A stretch of 64,000 bases of DNA from Lichenicoccus sp965276875 (GCF_965276875.1 NZ_OZ255701.1:2046001-2110000), one strand, 5' to 3'; shown: positions 26,594 through 35,713, counted from the first letter of the stretch. Made by a program: numbers and translations. The notes: generated by a model from the sequence alone, not told the origin.

Positions 26594-27097
26594 ATGTCGG
26601 ATACTGAGCAGCAGGCAGGCGCACCGCTCCTGCTCAACACCCAATATGTGAAGGAGCTCTCCTTCAAGGTGCCGGGAGCGCCCGGGATTTACGCGCAGAT
26701 GCCGGAACGGCCGAATGTCGTGATCGCGCTCGACGTGCTGGTGCGGCCGATCCCCGAGGGCCAACCGCAACCGGTCTTCGAGGTGACACTCACGATCAAG
26801 TGCGAGGCGACGGTCGAGGCGCCGCAAGAGGAGAGCGCGCCGCCGCCGGCGATCGCCTACCAGATGGAGATCGGCTACGCGGGGATTTTCACGCTCGCCA
26901 ACGTGCCGCAGAGCGCCATCGAGCCGGTGCTGCTCGCCGAGTGTCCGCGGCTGCTGTTCCCGTTCGCGCGCAGCCTGCTTGCGGCGACGATCCGCGAGGC
27001 GGGTTTTCCCGCGGTGCTGCTGCAGCCGATCGATTTCATCGCCTTCTGGCAGAGCAAGCGCCAGCAGGCAACAGAGCGTACGACACCGGCGGCTTGA
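26594..27097 (+). CDS. secB: Protein-export chaperone SecB
   Basis: 167 aa. Conserved SecB elements are visible: NTQYVKELSFKVPGAP, the Gly-rich ECPRLLFPFARSLLA and IREAGFPAVLLQPIDFIAF. SecB holds precursor proteins unfolded and passes them to SecA. Length and lead-in agree with alphaproteobacterial SecB. Confidence 0.96.
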   Translation: MSDTEQQAGAPLLLNTQYVKELSFKVPGAPGIYAQMPERPNVVIALDVLVRPIPEGQPQPVFEVTLTIKCEATVEAPQEESAPPPAIAYQMEIGYAGIFTLANVPQSAIEPVLLAECPRLLFPFARSLLAATIREAGFPAVLLQPIDFIAFWQSKRQQATERTTPAA

Positions 27098-27171
27098 TCC
27101 GAGGTCGCCCGAGTTCGACACTGCGAAAGACATCCGGCACGATGCCGCGGACGGCAACAAGGTGGCCCGCT

Positions 27172-28566
27172 TTGACGATCTCTCAAACGCTTGCTCATGT
27201 CGATGCAACCATCGAGCCCAGCCTGGAGCGGCTGTTCGACCTCCTGCGCATCCCCAGCATCTCGACGCAGCCGGCGCACGCCCCTGACTGCCGGCGCGCC
27301 GCCGAGTGGCTGTGCCGCGACCTTGCCGGCATCGGCTTCACCGCGTCTGTGCGCGACACGCCGGGCCACCCGATCGTGGTCGCGCACGACCTCGGCGCGC
27401 CGTCCGGCCCGCATGTTCTGTTCTACGGCCACTACGACGTGCAGCCGGTCGACCCGCTGCCGCTTTGGCAGTCGCCACCGTTCGAGCCGGTGCTGCGCAC
27501 CGAGGCTGCAACCCAGCGCAAGATGATCGTCGCTCGCGGCGCCTCCGACGACAAGGGCCAGGTGATGACGTTCCTGGAGGCCTGCCGCGCCCTGCGTGCG
27601 ACCGAGGGCAGCCTGCCCTGCAAGGTCTCGGTGATCCTGGAGGGCGAGGAAGAAAGCGGCGGTGCGAACCTGCTGCCCTTCCTGGAGGCCAATGCCGGGG
27701 AGCTGCGCTGCGACCTCGCCTTGATCTGCGACACCGGGCTGGCCGCCGACGGGATCCCGGCGATCACCACCATGCTGCGCGGCCTGGTCGGCGAGGAGGT
27801 GGTGATCACCGCCGCCGACCGCGACCTGCATTCCGGCATCTACGGCAATGCCGCGCGTAACCCGATCCAGGTGCTGGCCGCGATCATCGCCGGACTGCGC
27901 GACGAGCGCGGCCGGGTGACGCTGCCGGGCTTCTATGACGGCGTCCAGGATCTGCCGGCGGCAATCCGGGACGCCTGGAAGCAGATCGGCCTGACCGATG
28001 CCGCCGTGCTCGGCGCCGTCGGTCTGTCGCATCCCGCCGGCGAACAGGGCTACAGCGCCCTGGAACAGACCTGGGCACGACCGACCTGCGAGGTGAACGG
28101 GATTTCCGGCGGCTACCAAGACGCCGGCTTCAAGACCGTTTTGCCGGCACAGGCCTCCGCCAAGATCTCATTCCGGCTGGTGGCGGGCCAGGATCCCGAG
28201 GCCGTGCGGGCCAGTTTCCGCGCCTATGTGCAGGCCCACCTGCCGCCCGACTGTGCTGCCAGCTTCAGCGCGCATGGCGGCTCGCGCGCGTCGTCGGTGC
28301 CGTTCGAGGGCGCCGCCTTGAACGCGGCCCTTGCGGCACTGGGCGAGGAGTGGGGACGGCCGGCGGTGACGATCGGCTCGGGCGGTTCGATCCCGGTGGT
28401 CGGCGAGCTGCAGCAGGCGCTCGGCATGAACGCGTTGCTGGTCGGCTTCGCCCGCGACGACGACCGCATCCATTCCCCCAACGAAAAATATGATCTGGAA
28501 AGCTTCCAGCGCGGCATACGTTCCTGGGCTCGGATCCTCCATGCCCTTGCCGCTACGCCCGGCTGA
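27172..28566 (+). CDS. M20 family metallopeptidase (dipeptidase)
   Basis: 464 aa. All M20 metal and catalytic positions are present: FYGHYDVQPVDP (His, Asp), ARGASDDKGQ (bridging Asp), EGEEESGG (catalytic and metal Glu), ICDTG and the late HSPNEKYD His. The dimerisation domain sits in the middle. The start is inferred at TTG 27172, with AAGGTGG 7 bp before it, since no ATG lies close to the first conserved residues; an ATG 10 codons upstream lacks a ribosome site. It probably hydrolyses dipeptides or N-acyl amino acids in the cytoplasm. Confidence 0.9.
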   Translation: MTISQTLAHVDATIEPSLERLFDLLRIPSISTQPAHAPDCRRAAEWLCRDLAGIGFTASVRDTPGHPIVVAHDLGAPSGPHVLFYGHYDVQPVDPLPLWQSPPFEPVLRTEAATQRKMIVARGASDDKGQVMTFLEACRALRATEGSLPCKVSVILEGEEESGGANLLPFLEANAGELRCDLALICDTGLAADGIPAITTMLRGLVGEEVVITAADRDLHSGIYGNAARNPIQVLAAIIAGLRDERGRVTLPGFYDGVQDLPAAIRDAWKQIGLTDAAVLGAVGLSHPAGEQGYSALEQTWARPTCEVNGISGGYQDAGFKTVLPAQASAKISFRLVAGQDPEAVRASFRAYVQAHLPPDCAASFSAHGGSRASSVPFEGAALNAALAALGEEWGRPAVTIGSGGSIPVVGELQQALGMNALLVGFARDDDRIHSPNEKYDLESFQRGIRSWARILHALAATPG

Positions 28567-28866
28567 TCGTCGTAGAGAAGGCAACTCCTGGTCTGCCGCT
28601 CGACCGTCTGCGCGGGGGCACGCCCTTTGCGTCGCTGCCACTCACTGTTTCATGCTTGCAGGCGCGTGGCATACCGGTCCTCTTCCCCTTATTTCAACTC
28701 GGAGCCGCGCGGCCATGTTCCTATGATTAGGCACGCTTTGGGCAATCGGGCACGCGTGATCGGCCAACCCGCTGGTCCGGTGACCGCCTCGACCTGCACC
28801 TTATGGCATCAGACATTTACCACGTTTGGTAGAAACAACCACGCGTCCTCCGGCGAGAAGTGAGGA
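28567..28866. other. Intergenic stretch without a recognised gene
   Basis: 300 bp with stop codons in all frames at short spacing. No convincing ribosome-binding site, tRNA or terminator was seen. Base composition falls from its left to its right end, marking the entry into an accessory patch. Confidence 0.4.
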
Positions 28867-29043
28867 TCACCACGTCGTCTGTCCTGCCGTAAATGCCAGA
28901 TACTCAGGTGACAATGAATGGCCGAAGATCAGCATCATGACCTCGGCCCACAGCGAGGTGGCCTGCCGCGCTACTGCGATCGCGGCGGCTAGACAGTTAA
29001 GGTCGTTCGTCGTCAGGGGCCGCTTGCTGAAGGTGCGAACCAT
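28867..29043 (-). CDS. Possible small protein (58 aa)
   Basis: An ATG at 29043 with GGAG at 6 bp spacing opens a 58-codon frame ending in TGA at 28867. The product has a basic N-terminus (VRTFSKRPLTTN) and a hydrophobic stretch (SLWAEVMMLIFG) that could sit in or on the membrane. No family is recognised. The good ribosome site is the main support; the surroundings are eroded, so it may be a remnant. Confidence 0.35.
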   Translation of the reverse strand: MVRTFSKRPLTTNDLNCLAAAIAVARQATSLWAEVMMLIFGHSLSPEYLAFTAGQTTW

Positions 29044-29418
29044 TGCAATCTCCGGGTTTGTGTTCCGACCGTGATCTCGGCCTAGAGCAGACTAGGTCCT
29101 GCTTTGAAGAATACAACCATAAATCGATAGATTAGAGCGAGGCCGCAAGAGTGAAAGTAGGATTGTATAGGATCCTATAACTTCCTATCCGTGAAGTATT
29201 ACTTAGTTTTCCGAGTCTTAGCGGTCGGTGCTGATCTATGGTGCAGATAGGATGTTGGAAGGACTTCCTGCCCGACAAGCCACGATAACACGGCCCGACT
29301 CGGGAGAAAGATTGATGCCGCCTCAGAACTACTGGCTAGGACCTGTGTCACGGCAGGCCGGATGAAGGTTCGAACCTAGGCACCGTTTAGCAGCCTTCGA
29401 TGACCTGCCTCAACGCAC
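29044..29418. other. Low-GC accessory intergenic region
   Basis: 375 bp with frequent stops on both strands. It contains the palindrome at 29166-29179 and a second, AGGTTCGAACCT, at about 29366-29377. Otherwise I see nothing I can name; it reads like decayed accessory DNA. Confidence 0.4.
29166..29179. repeat. Perfect 14-bp palindrome TATAGGATCCTATA
   Basis: A perfect palindrome in AT-rich DNA. It is flanked by a further imperfect pair, TAGGA on the left and TCCTA on the right, giving a dyad of about 30 bp. It could be an operator or a recombination remnant. Confidence 0.5.
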
Positions 29419-29767
29419 CTAGTCAGCTAGCCGAAACGTTTGGCGGCCGATTGCTTCCAGGCACTGGACGAAGAACACTGCGGTGAAGCTGCCCCTGGCA
29501 ATTTTGCTCGCGATGTTCCTCGCACTCTCCGTCACGCCCTCGATGCCGAGTTGGCCCTCGACGCGGGCTAAGCGCTCTTCCAGGCTGTCTGCGCGCTCCT
29601 CAGCGTGGGATGGCGTCGCCGGCGGCGTCCTGACGTAGCCGGGCAATTTCCAGACCAATGCTCGTCAAGTGTCGCCGGATAGCCGCCGTGTCCTTCTTGA
29701 CGCTGTTGAGGTCAGTCCTGAGTGCCCGCAGCAGAGTCAGCGTAAGGTTATCAGGTTGGTCGCTCAT
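29419..29767 (-). pseudogene. Frameshifted small coiled-coil protein gene
   Basis: The first part, from ATG 29767 (GAGG upstream), reads MSDQPDNLTLTLLRALRTD... then KKDTAAIRRHLTSIGLEIARL. The second part, in another frame, reads AEERADSLEERLARVEGQLGIEG and continues to a stop at 29419. Together they match the plan of a widespread small protein (DNLTL...LL, then helical repeats ending in RLxRVExxL). The frames switch between about 29600 and 29645. The downstream hydrophobic tail (SFTAVFFVQCLEAIG) is unusual. Function unknown. Confidence 0.5.
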
Positions 29768-29809
29768 TTTGCTTAACCTCACAGGTTTGTTGTGGTTCGG
29801 AAAGTCGCG

Positions 29810-30141
29810 GGTTTATTTTCGCACCAGCGCGTACTACGCCAGGCTGGTGATCCCCGATCCGCTCGTTACCGGTTCAATCCCCGCATGTGCGGGGAACACG
29901 AGGCGCCGACGTCTATGAGCGCATCGGCCTGCGGTTAATTCCCGCGTATCGGGGAACGGCTCAAGCTCCGCGAGAAGATCGTCAACCCGTACGATGCATC
30001 ACCGCATGCGCGGGCAAGACACGCCGTCTACGCGTCCCAGGCTCCGGTCCGGCGGTTCATCCCCGCGTGCGTGGGGAACACGGAACGCGCCGGTGTCAAT
30101 TATCACAAGTTACGGTTCATCCGCGCATACGCCGGTAGGCT
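29810..30141 (+). CRISPR. Orphan, decayed type I-E CRISPR array (5 repeats plus one ghost repeat)
   Basis: Repeats of 28-29 bp start at 29871, 29933, 29993, 30054 and 30114, that is every 60-62 bp, with spacers of 32-33 bp. The best copy (30054-30081) begins GGTTCATCCCCGCG and ends GGGGAACAC, the type I-E consensus; the first (29871-29899) is nearly as good. The copies at 29933, 29993 and 30114 carry several substitutions. In exact register upstream, 29810-29837 still matches about 17 of 28 positions, with most differences C to T. No cas gene is in the window, so the array is probably inactive. Confidence 0.8.
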
Positions 30142-30195
30142 GGTATCGTCTTGCGGCATTCTGGTCTGGACACTACGCGCCGTCACCCCGAACCG

Positions 30196-31647
30196 CTACT
30201 CGGCAATCGGGCCGCTCACCTCGGGAATCGCCAGCGGCGCGACCTTGGCGCTCTCGGGTTGGGTGGCCCAGGCACGGCAGACCAGCAGCATCGGCGTCAC
30301 CCACACCAGCCAGATGACCCGGCTCTGGTAGCGGTCATGCGGGCCTGAGAGCATTCCCGTCACCGCGGCATTGCCGAGCAGGCAGAGCAGCACGGCGGCA
30401 CAGAGCAGTGCCAGAGGCTGGCGTTCGCGCAGGGCGACGACAAAGCAATAGAGCGTCGCGGCCAGGCCGGCCCAGAAGCCGGCGTCGTGAAGCCATTGTA
30501 GCCAGGCTGGTACACGCACTTTGCCACGGCTTTGCAAAGAGAGGTCAAAGGCGCGCAGTTCGCGGGCGGGGAAGCTGCTCGCGATGATTGGGCGAACCTC
30601 GCCGCGCCAGGCATGCAGTCCGTCGCCGGTTTTGAAGCGCAGCAACTGCCGCAGAAAGTTATAGGTGCCGGATTCTGTGACTGCTAACGGATGCTCGCGG
30701 ATCGTGCGCAGGATGATCTGTCCGGCTTCGGTGGAGAGACGTTTGGCGCCACCGAGCTGGGCGAGCGGGCCATGAGGTTGCCACAGGAAGTAGTCGGAAT
30801 TGGGAAAGCGTGTCGGGTGCGGCGGCAGCGCGTCGGTATAGGCGCATAGACGCCAGCCGCTGGCCGGGCAGTCTTGCTGAAGGGTCAGTTCGCCGGGTCC
30901 GTCATAGATCAGGCGGGCGAGCAGGAAGACGTTGCCGAAAGGAGAGATCGTGAAGCGGCGGAAGGCGGCGAGATTGATAGTGCACAGGACGAACACGGCG
31001 AGGGCGATCGGTGCTGCCACCCGTCGGACGCCATGCCAGCCGAGCCGCTCGCCCCTGAGGAGCAGATGGCGCACCGGCACCAGGATGATGGCGAGCCCGG
31101 TCGCGATCCAGACATTGGACAGGTGTGAAGCGGTCATCCAGGCGGCGAACAGGGCCAGGCCGATGATCTCGACACGGCTGACGGACTCTGGCCGCAGAAC
31201 CAGGACCGCGATCACCAGCGTCAGCAGCGAGGTGAACAGGTCCGGCATCAACTGGCCGACGAACCAGGGCAGCGGCGTGACCAGACAGAATGCGGCGATC
31301 ATCGGCAGCAACAGCCATCTCGGCACGTCCGGCGTGAAGCTGCGACGGAGGAGATCAAGCCCGTAGAGGACCATCATGGCCTGCACGACCACAGACGACC
31401 AATTGGTGAGTTTCCAATGCGTTATCAACAGGAATACGCTGTAGACGGCAGGCCGGTCCCAGCCGAGATAATGCCGGATCGCCTGGGACAGATATGTTCC
31501 GGAGTCCGCGAAGACCAGCGGATAGCCGTTGAGCAGGGCCGGCCAGAGCAACAATGCAATACAGGCGATGAGCCAGGCGACCGGCGCGGCCGAACGCCCC
31601 ATGGTTTCAATAGCGAAACGCCAAGGCCTGGCGGTTTGCCCTTGCAT
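30196..31647 (-). CDS. Polytopic membrane protein, GT-C/ArnT-like
   Basis: 483 aa with about 10 hydrophobic helices. An early periplasmic-type loop, FADSGTYLSQAIRHYLGWDRP, contains the acidic residue typical of GT-C lipid-linked glycosyltransferases (Asp in the first loop), followed by TM bundles and a C-terminal soluble segment. I do not recognise the exact family; a membrane glycosyltransferase acting on lipid-linked sugars is the best guess. It begins right after the CRISPR remnant and is transcribed alone. A hairpin-like repeat (CCCACT 31660-31665, AGTGGG 31680-31685) lies just upstream of its start. Confidence 0.75.
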   Translation of the reverse strand: MQGQTARPWRFAIETMGRSAAPVAWLIACIALLLWPALLNGYPLVFADSGTYLSQAIRHYLGWDRPAVYSVFLLITHWKLTNWSSVVVQAMMVLYGLDLLRRSFTPDVPRWLLLPMIAAFCLVTPLPWFVGQLMPDLFTSLLTLVIAVLVLRPESVSRVEIIGLALFAAWMTASHLSNVWIATGLAIILVPVRHLLLRGERLGWHGVRRVAAPIALAVFVLCTINLAAFRRFTISPFGNVFLLARLIYDGPGELTLQQDCPASGWRLCAYTDALPPHPTRFPNSDYFLWQPHGPLAQLGGAKRLSTEAGQIILRTIREHPLAVTESGTYNFLRQLLRFKTGDGLHAWRGEVRPIIASSFPARELRAFDLSLQSRGKVRVPAWLQWLHDAGFWAGLAATLYCFVVALRERQPLALLCAAVLLCLLGNAAVTGMLSGPHDRYQSRVIWLVWVTPMLLVCRAWATQPESAKVAPLAIPEVSGPIAE

Positions 31648-31800
31648 GGAATGTCGCCCCCCACTCGCACCTTCTTTCTAGTGGGTGATTGTTAACAAAA
31701 CCATAATCATATGAAACGAATAGCGTGAAATGATCGATATCAAGCCTTGGATTTGCATCAGGTCTGTTTCGCGCAGCACTTGTGCTTCGTTGCCGTTCCG
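31648..31800. promoter_or_regulatory. AT-rich promoter region of the membrane protein gene
   Basis: 153 bp between two minus-strand genes. 31685-31740 is AT-rich with several TATA/TTAACA-like stretches on the minus strand, the likely promoter of the gene starting at 31647. No typical terminator after xylB was seen. Confidence 0.3.
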
Positions 31801-33264
31801 CTATGCCGCGGTAAACAACGGACGCAGAGTCTGATACAATACTCGGTAGCGCTCCAGCCTGGGCGCGTAGAGGCGTCGCCGCGCGGCATCCGGCAGCGTG
31901 CGGTCGAGGACTGGAGGACGCACGCAGACCCGATCGAACCGCTCTCCGGTGAAAGCAAGCCGGGCAAGCCGTGCCGCGCCAAAGGCCGGCCCGATGTCGA
32001 GGCCGCCATGACGCACCAGGGGGATGCCGATCACGTCGGCAATGATGTGCGTCCAGAACGCGCTGCGCGCGCCGCCGCCGACCAGCGACGCCTGGGTGAT
32101 CCGAGTTCCGGCCTGGGCCAGGCTATCCAACGCGTCGGCGAGGCTGAAGGCGACGCCTTCGATCACCGCCTGCACGAGCTGCGGGCCTGCTGTGTCCGGA
32201 GTGAGGCCGAATAGCACGCCGCGTGCATCCGGATCGTTATGCGGTGCGCGTTCGCCGGTGAGATAAGGCAGGAACAATACGCTGGCCGGCCCTTGGTATT
32301 GCGCCTCGGCGGCTTGCAGCAGGATCTCCGGATCGTCGGCGCCGAGCAGTCTCGCCGCCCAGGCCAGGGCGCTGGCGCCGTTGAGCACGGCCGCCGCCTG
32401 GAACCAGCGTTCTGGCAAGGCATGCGCGAAGGATTGCAGGCCGGCATGCGGCGCCGGACGCCAAGCGTCGGTGCTGACGAAGATCTGCGCCGAAGTGCCG
32501 AGCGAGATGGTCGTGTCGCCGTCGGCCACGGCACCGATCCCGATGGCGTTGGTTGCGGCATCGCCGCCGCCGCCCGCGACGATGATGCCGGGCGGCAGGC
32601 CCAGGGCCCGGGCGGTCGCGTCGGCCATCACGCCAGCCGCCTGGTTGCCGTCGACCAGATCGGGCAGCATGGCGCGCGCAATCCCGCAGGCGGCCAGGAT
32701 CTCCTCCGACCAGCCGTGCCGCGCCGCGTCGAACAGCAACGTGCCACCAGCGTCGCACGGGTCGGTCTGATACCGGCCGGTCAGCTTCAGACGGATATAG
32801 TCCTTCGGCGGCAGCAGACGGGCGATTTGGGCGAAGAGGTCGGGCTCGTGGTGACGCAGCCAGCTCAGCTTGGCCGGCCAGAAGCTCGGCGACTGCGCGG
32901 CACCGGTGAGCGCGGCGAACGCCGGATGCGCAAGCGCGAGTGCGGCGGCCTCGGCGGCGGCGCGGCTATCGTTCCACAGGATCGCCGGACGCAGCACGCG
33001 ATTGGTGCGGTCGAGCAGCACCAGGCCGTGCATCTGCCCGGACAGACCAATTGCGCGCACCCCAGACAGATCGTGGCCGCTGTGGAGCTGTTCCACGGCG
33101 CGCAGCACCGCCTGCCACCAATCCTCCGGCGCCTGTTCGGACCAGCCGGGATGCGGCCGCGCGGTTGCGAGTGGCACCGTGGCCGAGCCCAGGATCTGCT
33201 GGCGGTCATCGACCAGGACCGCCTTCAGGTTGGAGGTCCCGAGATCGATGCCGAGGAAGCTCAT
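31801..33264 (-). CDS. xylB: Xylulokinase
   Basis: 487 aa FGGY kinase. The ATP-phosphate loop LGIDLGTSNLKAVLVD, substrate region IGLSGQMHGLVLLD and ILWNDSRA, the catalytic Asp segment AGGGGDAATNAIG and the late VGGGARSAFW are all present. The SGQMHG form is specific for xylulokinases within the FGGY family. It would phosphorylate D-xylulose to the 5-phosphate. Translation is coupled to the aldolase gene by an ATGA overlap at 33261-33264. No xylose isomerase or transporter is adjacent. Confidence 0.93.
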   Translation of the reverse strand: MSFLGIDLGTSNLKAVLVDDRQQILGSATVPLATARPHPGWSEQAPEDWWQAVLRAVEQLHSGHDLSGVRAIGLSGQMHGLVLLDRTNRVLRPAILWNDSRAAAEAAALALAHPAFAALTGAAQSPSFWPAKLSWLRHHEPDLFAQIARLLPPKDYIRLKLTGRYQTDPCDAGGTLLFDAARHGWSEEILAACGIARAMLPDLVDGNQAAGVMADATARALGLPPGIIVAGGGGDAATNAIGIGAVADGDTTISLGTSAQIFVSTDAWRPAPHAGLQSFAHALPERWFQAAAVLNGASALAWAARLLGADDPEILLQAAEAQYQGPASVLFLPYLTGERAPHNDPDARGVLFGLTPDTAGPQLVQAVIEGVAFSLADALDSLAQAGTRITQASLVGGGARSAFWTHIIADVIGIPLVRHGGLDIGPAFGAARLARLAFTGERFDRVCVRPPVLDRTLPDAARRRLYAPRLERYRVLYQTLRPLFTAA

Positions 33265-34349
33265 GTGTGCGGTGCGCGGGCCGCCTGCGCGCGGGCGACA
33301 TCGAGCAGTGCTGCGACGTCAGTGTCGGTGGTGTCGAAGGCGCATACCAGCCGCACGATGCTGCTGGCGCCCCCATCTGTGCTGGCTGCGTCGCGCGTGG
33401 CCCAGCGGTAGAACACGTAGCCGGCGCCCTCCAGGCCCGCGATCAGACGCTCGGGCATCAGGGCGAAGACCTCGTTGGCCTCCACGTTCTGGGCCAGTGC
33501 GACTCCGGGCACGTCGGCAAGGCCGCGGCCGAGATGTTGTGCCGCGGCATTGGCGGCGGCGGCGTTGCGCCGCCAGCGGCCGTCCTCGATGTAGGCGACG
33601 AGCTGGGCGCTGAGGAATCGCTGCTTGGAGAACAGATGGCCCGCGCGTTTGCGCCTGCGGGCAAAATTATCGGCGAGATCACGCCGGAAGAACACCACCG
33701 CCTCGGCCGCCAGGGCGCCGTTCTTGGTGGCGCCGAACGACAGCACGTCGACCCCGGCACGCCAGGTGATCGCGGCCGGGCTGCAGCCGAGATGGGCCAC
33801 CGCATTGCCGAAGCGCGCGCCGTCCATATGCACGTGCATGCCGTGCGCGTGCGCCACCTCGGCAAGGGCTGCGACATGCGAGGCCGTATAGCTGGTGCCC
33901 CACTCGGTCGACTGGGTGAGGCTCAGCGCCGCGGCGGGGCTCTGATGCACGCCGGTCACCCGACGCCGGGCGATCGCCGCCGTCAGCGCCTGCGGATCGA
34001 TGCGTCCGTCGGGGCTGGGTAGGGTCAGCAGCTTGGCGCCGCCGGTGAAGAATTCCGGCGCCCCGCCCTCGTCGTTCATGATGTGCGCGACATAGTCGCA
34101 ATAGACCGAGCCGAACGGCGGCACGAGTGCGGACAGCGCCAGCGCGTTGGCCGCCGTGCCGGTCGAGACGGGGAAGATCTCGGTCTCGGTCTCGAACAGC
34201 TCGTTGAGCTGCGTCTCGAGCCGGGCCGTCCAGGGATCGGCGCCATAGGAGCCGGTGACACCCGCGTTTGCCGCGAGCACCGCCTGCATCACCTCGGGAT
34301 CGGCCGGCCCGACATTGTCGCTGCCGAAATTCTTTCGTATCTGCGTCAT
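33261..34349 (-). CDS. ltaE: Low-specificity threonine aldolase / beta-eliminating lyase family protein
   Basis: 362 aa PLP enzyme. NFGSDNVGPADPEVMQA at the N-terminus, HVHMDGARFGNAVAHL (cofactor Asp) and the Schiff-base Lys in LSFGATKNGALAAEAV identify the threonine aldolase branch (glycine plus acetaldehyde from L-threonine, or related retro-aldol cleavage). The ATG at 34349 is the first that fits; the open frame upstream is antisense to folD. It precedes xylB in a coupled pair and is divergent from folD, which is functionally linked through glycine and one-carbon units. Confidence 0.9.
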   Translation of the reverse strand: MTQIRKNFGSDNVGPADPEVMQAVLAANAGVTGSYGADPWTARLETQLNELFETETEIFPVSTGTAANALALSALVPPFGSVYCDYVAHIMNDEGGAPEFFTGGAKLLTLPSPDGRIDPQALTAAIARRRVTGVHQSPAAALSLTQSTEWGTSYTASHVAALAEVAHAHGMHVHMDGARFGNAVAHLGCSPAAITWRAGVDVLSFGATKNGALAAEAVVFFRRDLADNFARRRKRAGHLFSKQRFLSAQLVAYIEDGRWRRNAAAANAAAQHLGRGLADVPGVALAQNVEANEVFALMPERLIAGLEGAGYVFYRWATRDAASTDGGASSIVRLVCAFDTTDTDVAALLDVARAQAARAPHT

Positions 34350-34394
34350 GCAGGCATCCTGCCGCCCGTCCGAAGCAAGGTCCAGCCTGACCCG

Positions 34395-35276
34395 ATGACA
34401 CCCATACAGACCCGCGTGATCGACGGCAGGCAGCGTGCCGCGGCCCTGACCGCTGAGGTGGCGGCGGACGTGGACCGAATTGGCTGCGAACAAAGGCTTA
34501 TTCCGGGCCTCGCCGTCGTGCTGGTCGGTAGCGATCCGGCGAGCGAGGTCTATGTGCGCAACAAGACCCGCCAGACCCAGGCCGTCGGCATGCGCTCGTT
34601 CGCGCACGCGCTGCCCGAGACCACCTCGGAAGCGGCGCTGCTGGCACTGGTGGACCGGCTGAACCGCGACCCGCTGGTGCATGGCATCCTGGTGCAATTG
34701 CCGTTGCCCCCATCTATTGACAGCACGCGCATCCTTGATGCGGTCGACCCGGAAAAGGATGTCGACGGGCTGGGGCAGGTCAATGTCGGCCGCGTCGCGC
34801 TGGGCCATCCCGGGCTCGTGCCCTGCACGCCGCTCGGCTGCCTGTTGCTGCTGCAGGCCGAACTCGGCGCGCTGCGTGGGCTGCACGCCGTGGTGATCGG
34901 ACGGTCGAACCTGGTCGGCCGGCCGATGAGCCAGCTTTTGCTGAATGCAGACTGCACGGTCAGCGTCGCCCACATCCACACCCGCGACACCGCGGCACTG
35001 GCGCGTCAGGCCGACATCCTGGTGGTGGCGACCGGGCGGCAGGGCCTGGTTCGCGGCAACTGGATCAAGCCAGGCGCCACCGTCATCGATGTCGGCATCA
35101 CCCGGGTCATGACCGAGAGCGGCAAGACCCGGCTGGTGGGCGACGTGGTGTTCGACGAGGCGATCGGGGTGGCCGGCCGGATCACCCCGGTGCCGGGCGG
35201 CGTCGGTCCGATGACCATCGCCTGCCTGCTGCGCAATACCTTGTCGGCGGCAAAGACGCTTACGGCCGCGCGATGA
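34395..35276 (+). CDS. folD: Bifunctional methylenetetrahydrofolate dehydrogenase/cyclohydrolase
   Basis: 293 aa. FolD landmarks are clear: LAVVLVGSDPASEVYVRNKTR with the YVRNK catalytic Lys, HGILVQLPLP, DPEKDVDG, the cofactor-site VIGRSNLVGRP and PVPGGVGPMT. It interconverts 5,10-methylene-, methenyl- and 10-formyl-THF in the cytoplasm. ATG at 34395. Its end overlaps the lipoprotein gene by 17 bp tail to tail. Confidence 0.96.
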   Translation: MTPIQTRVIDGRQRAAALTAEVAADVDRIGCEQRLIPGLAVVLVGSDPASEVYVRNKTRQTQAVGMRSFAHALPETTSEAALLALVDRLNRDPLVHGILVQLPLPPSIDSTRILDAVDPEKDVDGLGQVNVGRVALGHPGLVPCTPLGCLLLLQAELGALRGLHAVVIGRSNLVGRPMSQLLLNADCTVSVAHIHTRDTAALARQADILVVATGRQGLVRGNWIKPGATVIDVGITRVMTESGKTRLVGDVVFDEAIGVAGRITPVPGGVGPMTIACLLRNTLSAAKTLTAAR

Positions 35277-35604
35277 GTCCGACCTCGTAGCCGTATGCGA
35301 GCCTTGCCACCCAGTACGTCTGTGGCCGTTGTATCCACGGCGGTTGCGTGCCGCCAGGCGCGTAGGCCGGATTGCGCGACAGCAGCCAGGCAGAGCAGAT
35401 CGCACGACGCGGGTTATAGCCGGACGCGGGCGGCGGCAATGGCAACGGTGTCTGTCGGACGGCACCGTAGGTCAGGCCGACCGCATAGAGGTCGCGGGAC
35501 TGGACAGCCCGGTCCACGAAGGCGCGCACGTCCGGGTTGCCGCAGGACGATTGGGCACACGCCGAAAGTGCGAGAAGCCCGAGCAGCGGCAGGATCGGCC
35601 TCAT
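35260..35604 (-). CDS. Small lipoprotein of unknown function
   Basis: 114 aa. MRPILPLLGLLALSAC is a lipoprotein signal with the lipobox LSAC, so the mature protein is probably anchored in an envelope membrane. The remainder is Pro- and Tyr-rich (PQTYWVARLAYGYEVGL) and has a second Cys pair position (SSCGNP). ATG at 35604 with GGAG 7 bp before it. Function unknown. Confidence 0.75.
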   Translation of the reverse strand: MRPILPLLGLLALSACAQSSCGNPDVRAFVDRAVQSRDLYAVGLTYGAVRQTPLPLPPPASGYNPRRAICSAWLLSRNPAYAPGGTQPPWIQRPQTYWVARLAYGYEVGLIARP

Positions 35605-35713
35605 GGATGGCTCCGACGCAATGAAGGGCCGAAACGAATGGCCACGGACGGCATTATGGATGCGGCATGGCGGTGCCGAAATTGGGACAGGGACGCGCTG
35701 CCATGATAGTGCC

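Noticed and set aside
29746..29775. A possible further CRISPR repeat upstream of the ghost repeat
   Set aside because: Only the first GGTT and ATC match and it lies within the start region of the small coiled-coil gene.
34350..35465. Long minus-strand upstream extension of the threonine aldolase frame
   Set aside because: It is antisense to folD, and the aldolase homology begins exactly at the ATG at 34349.
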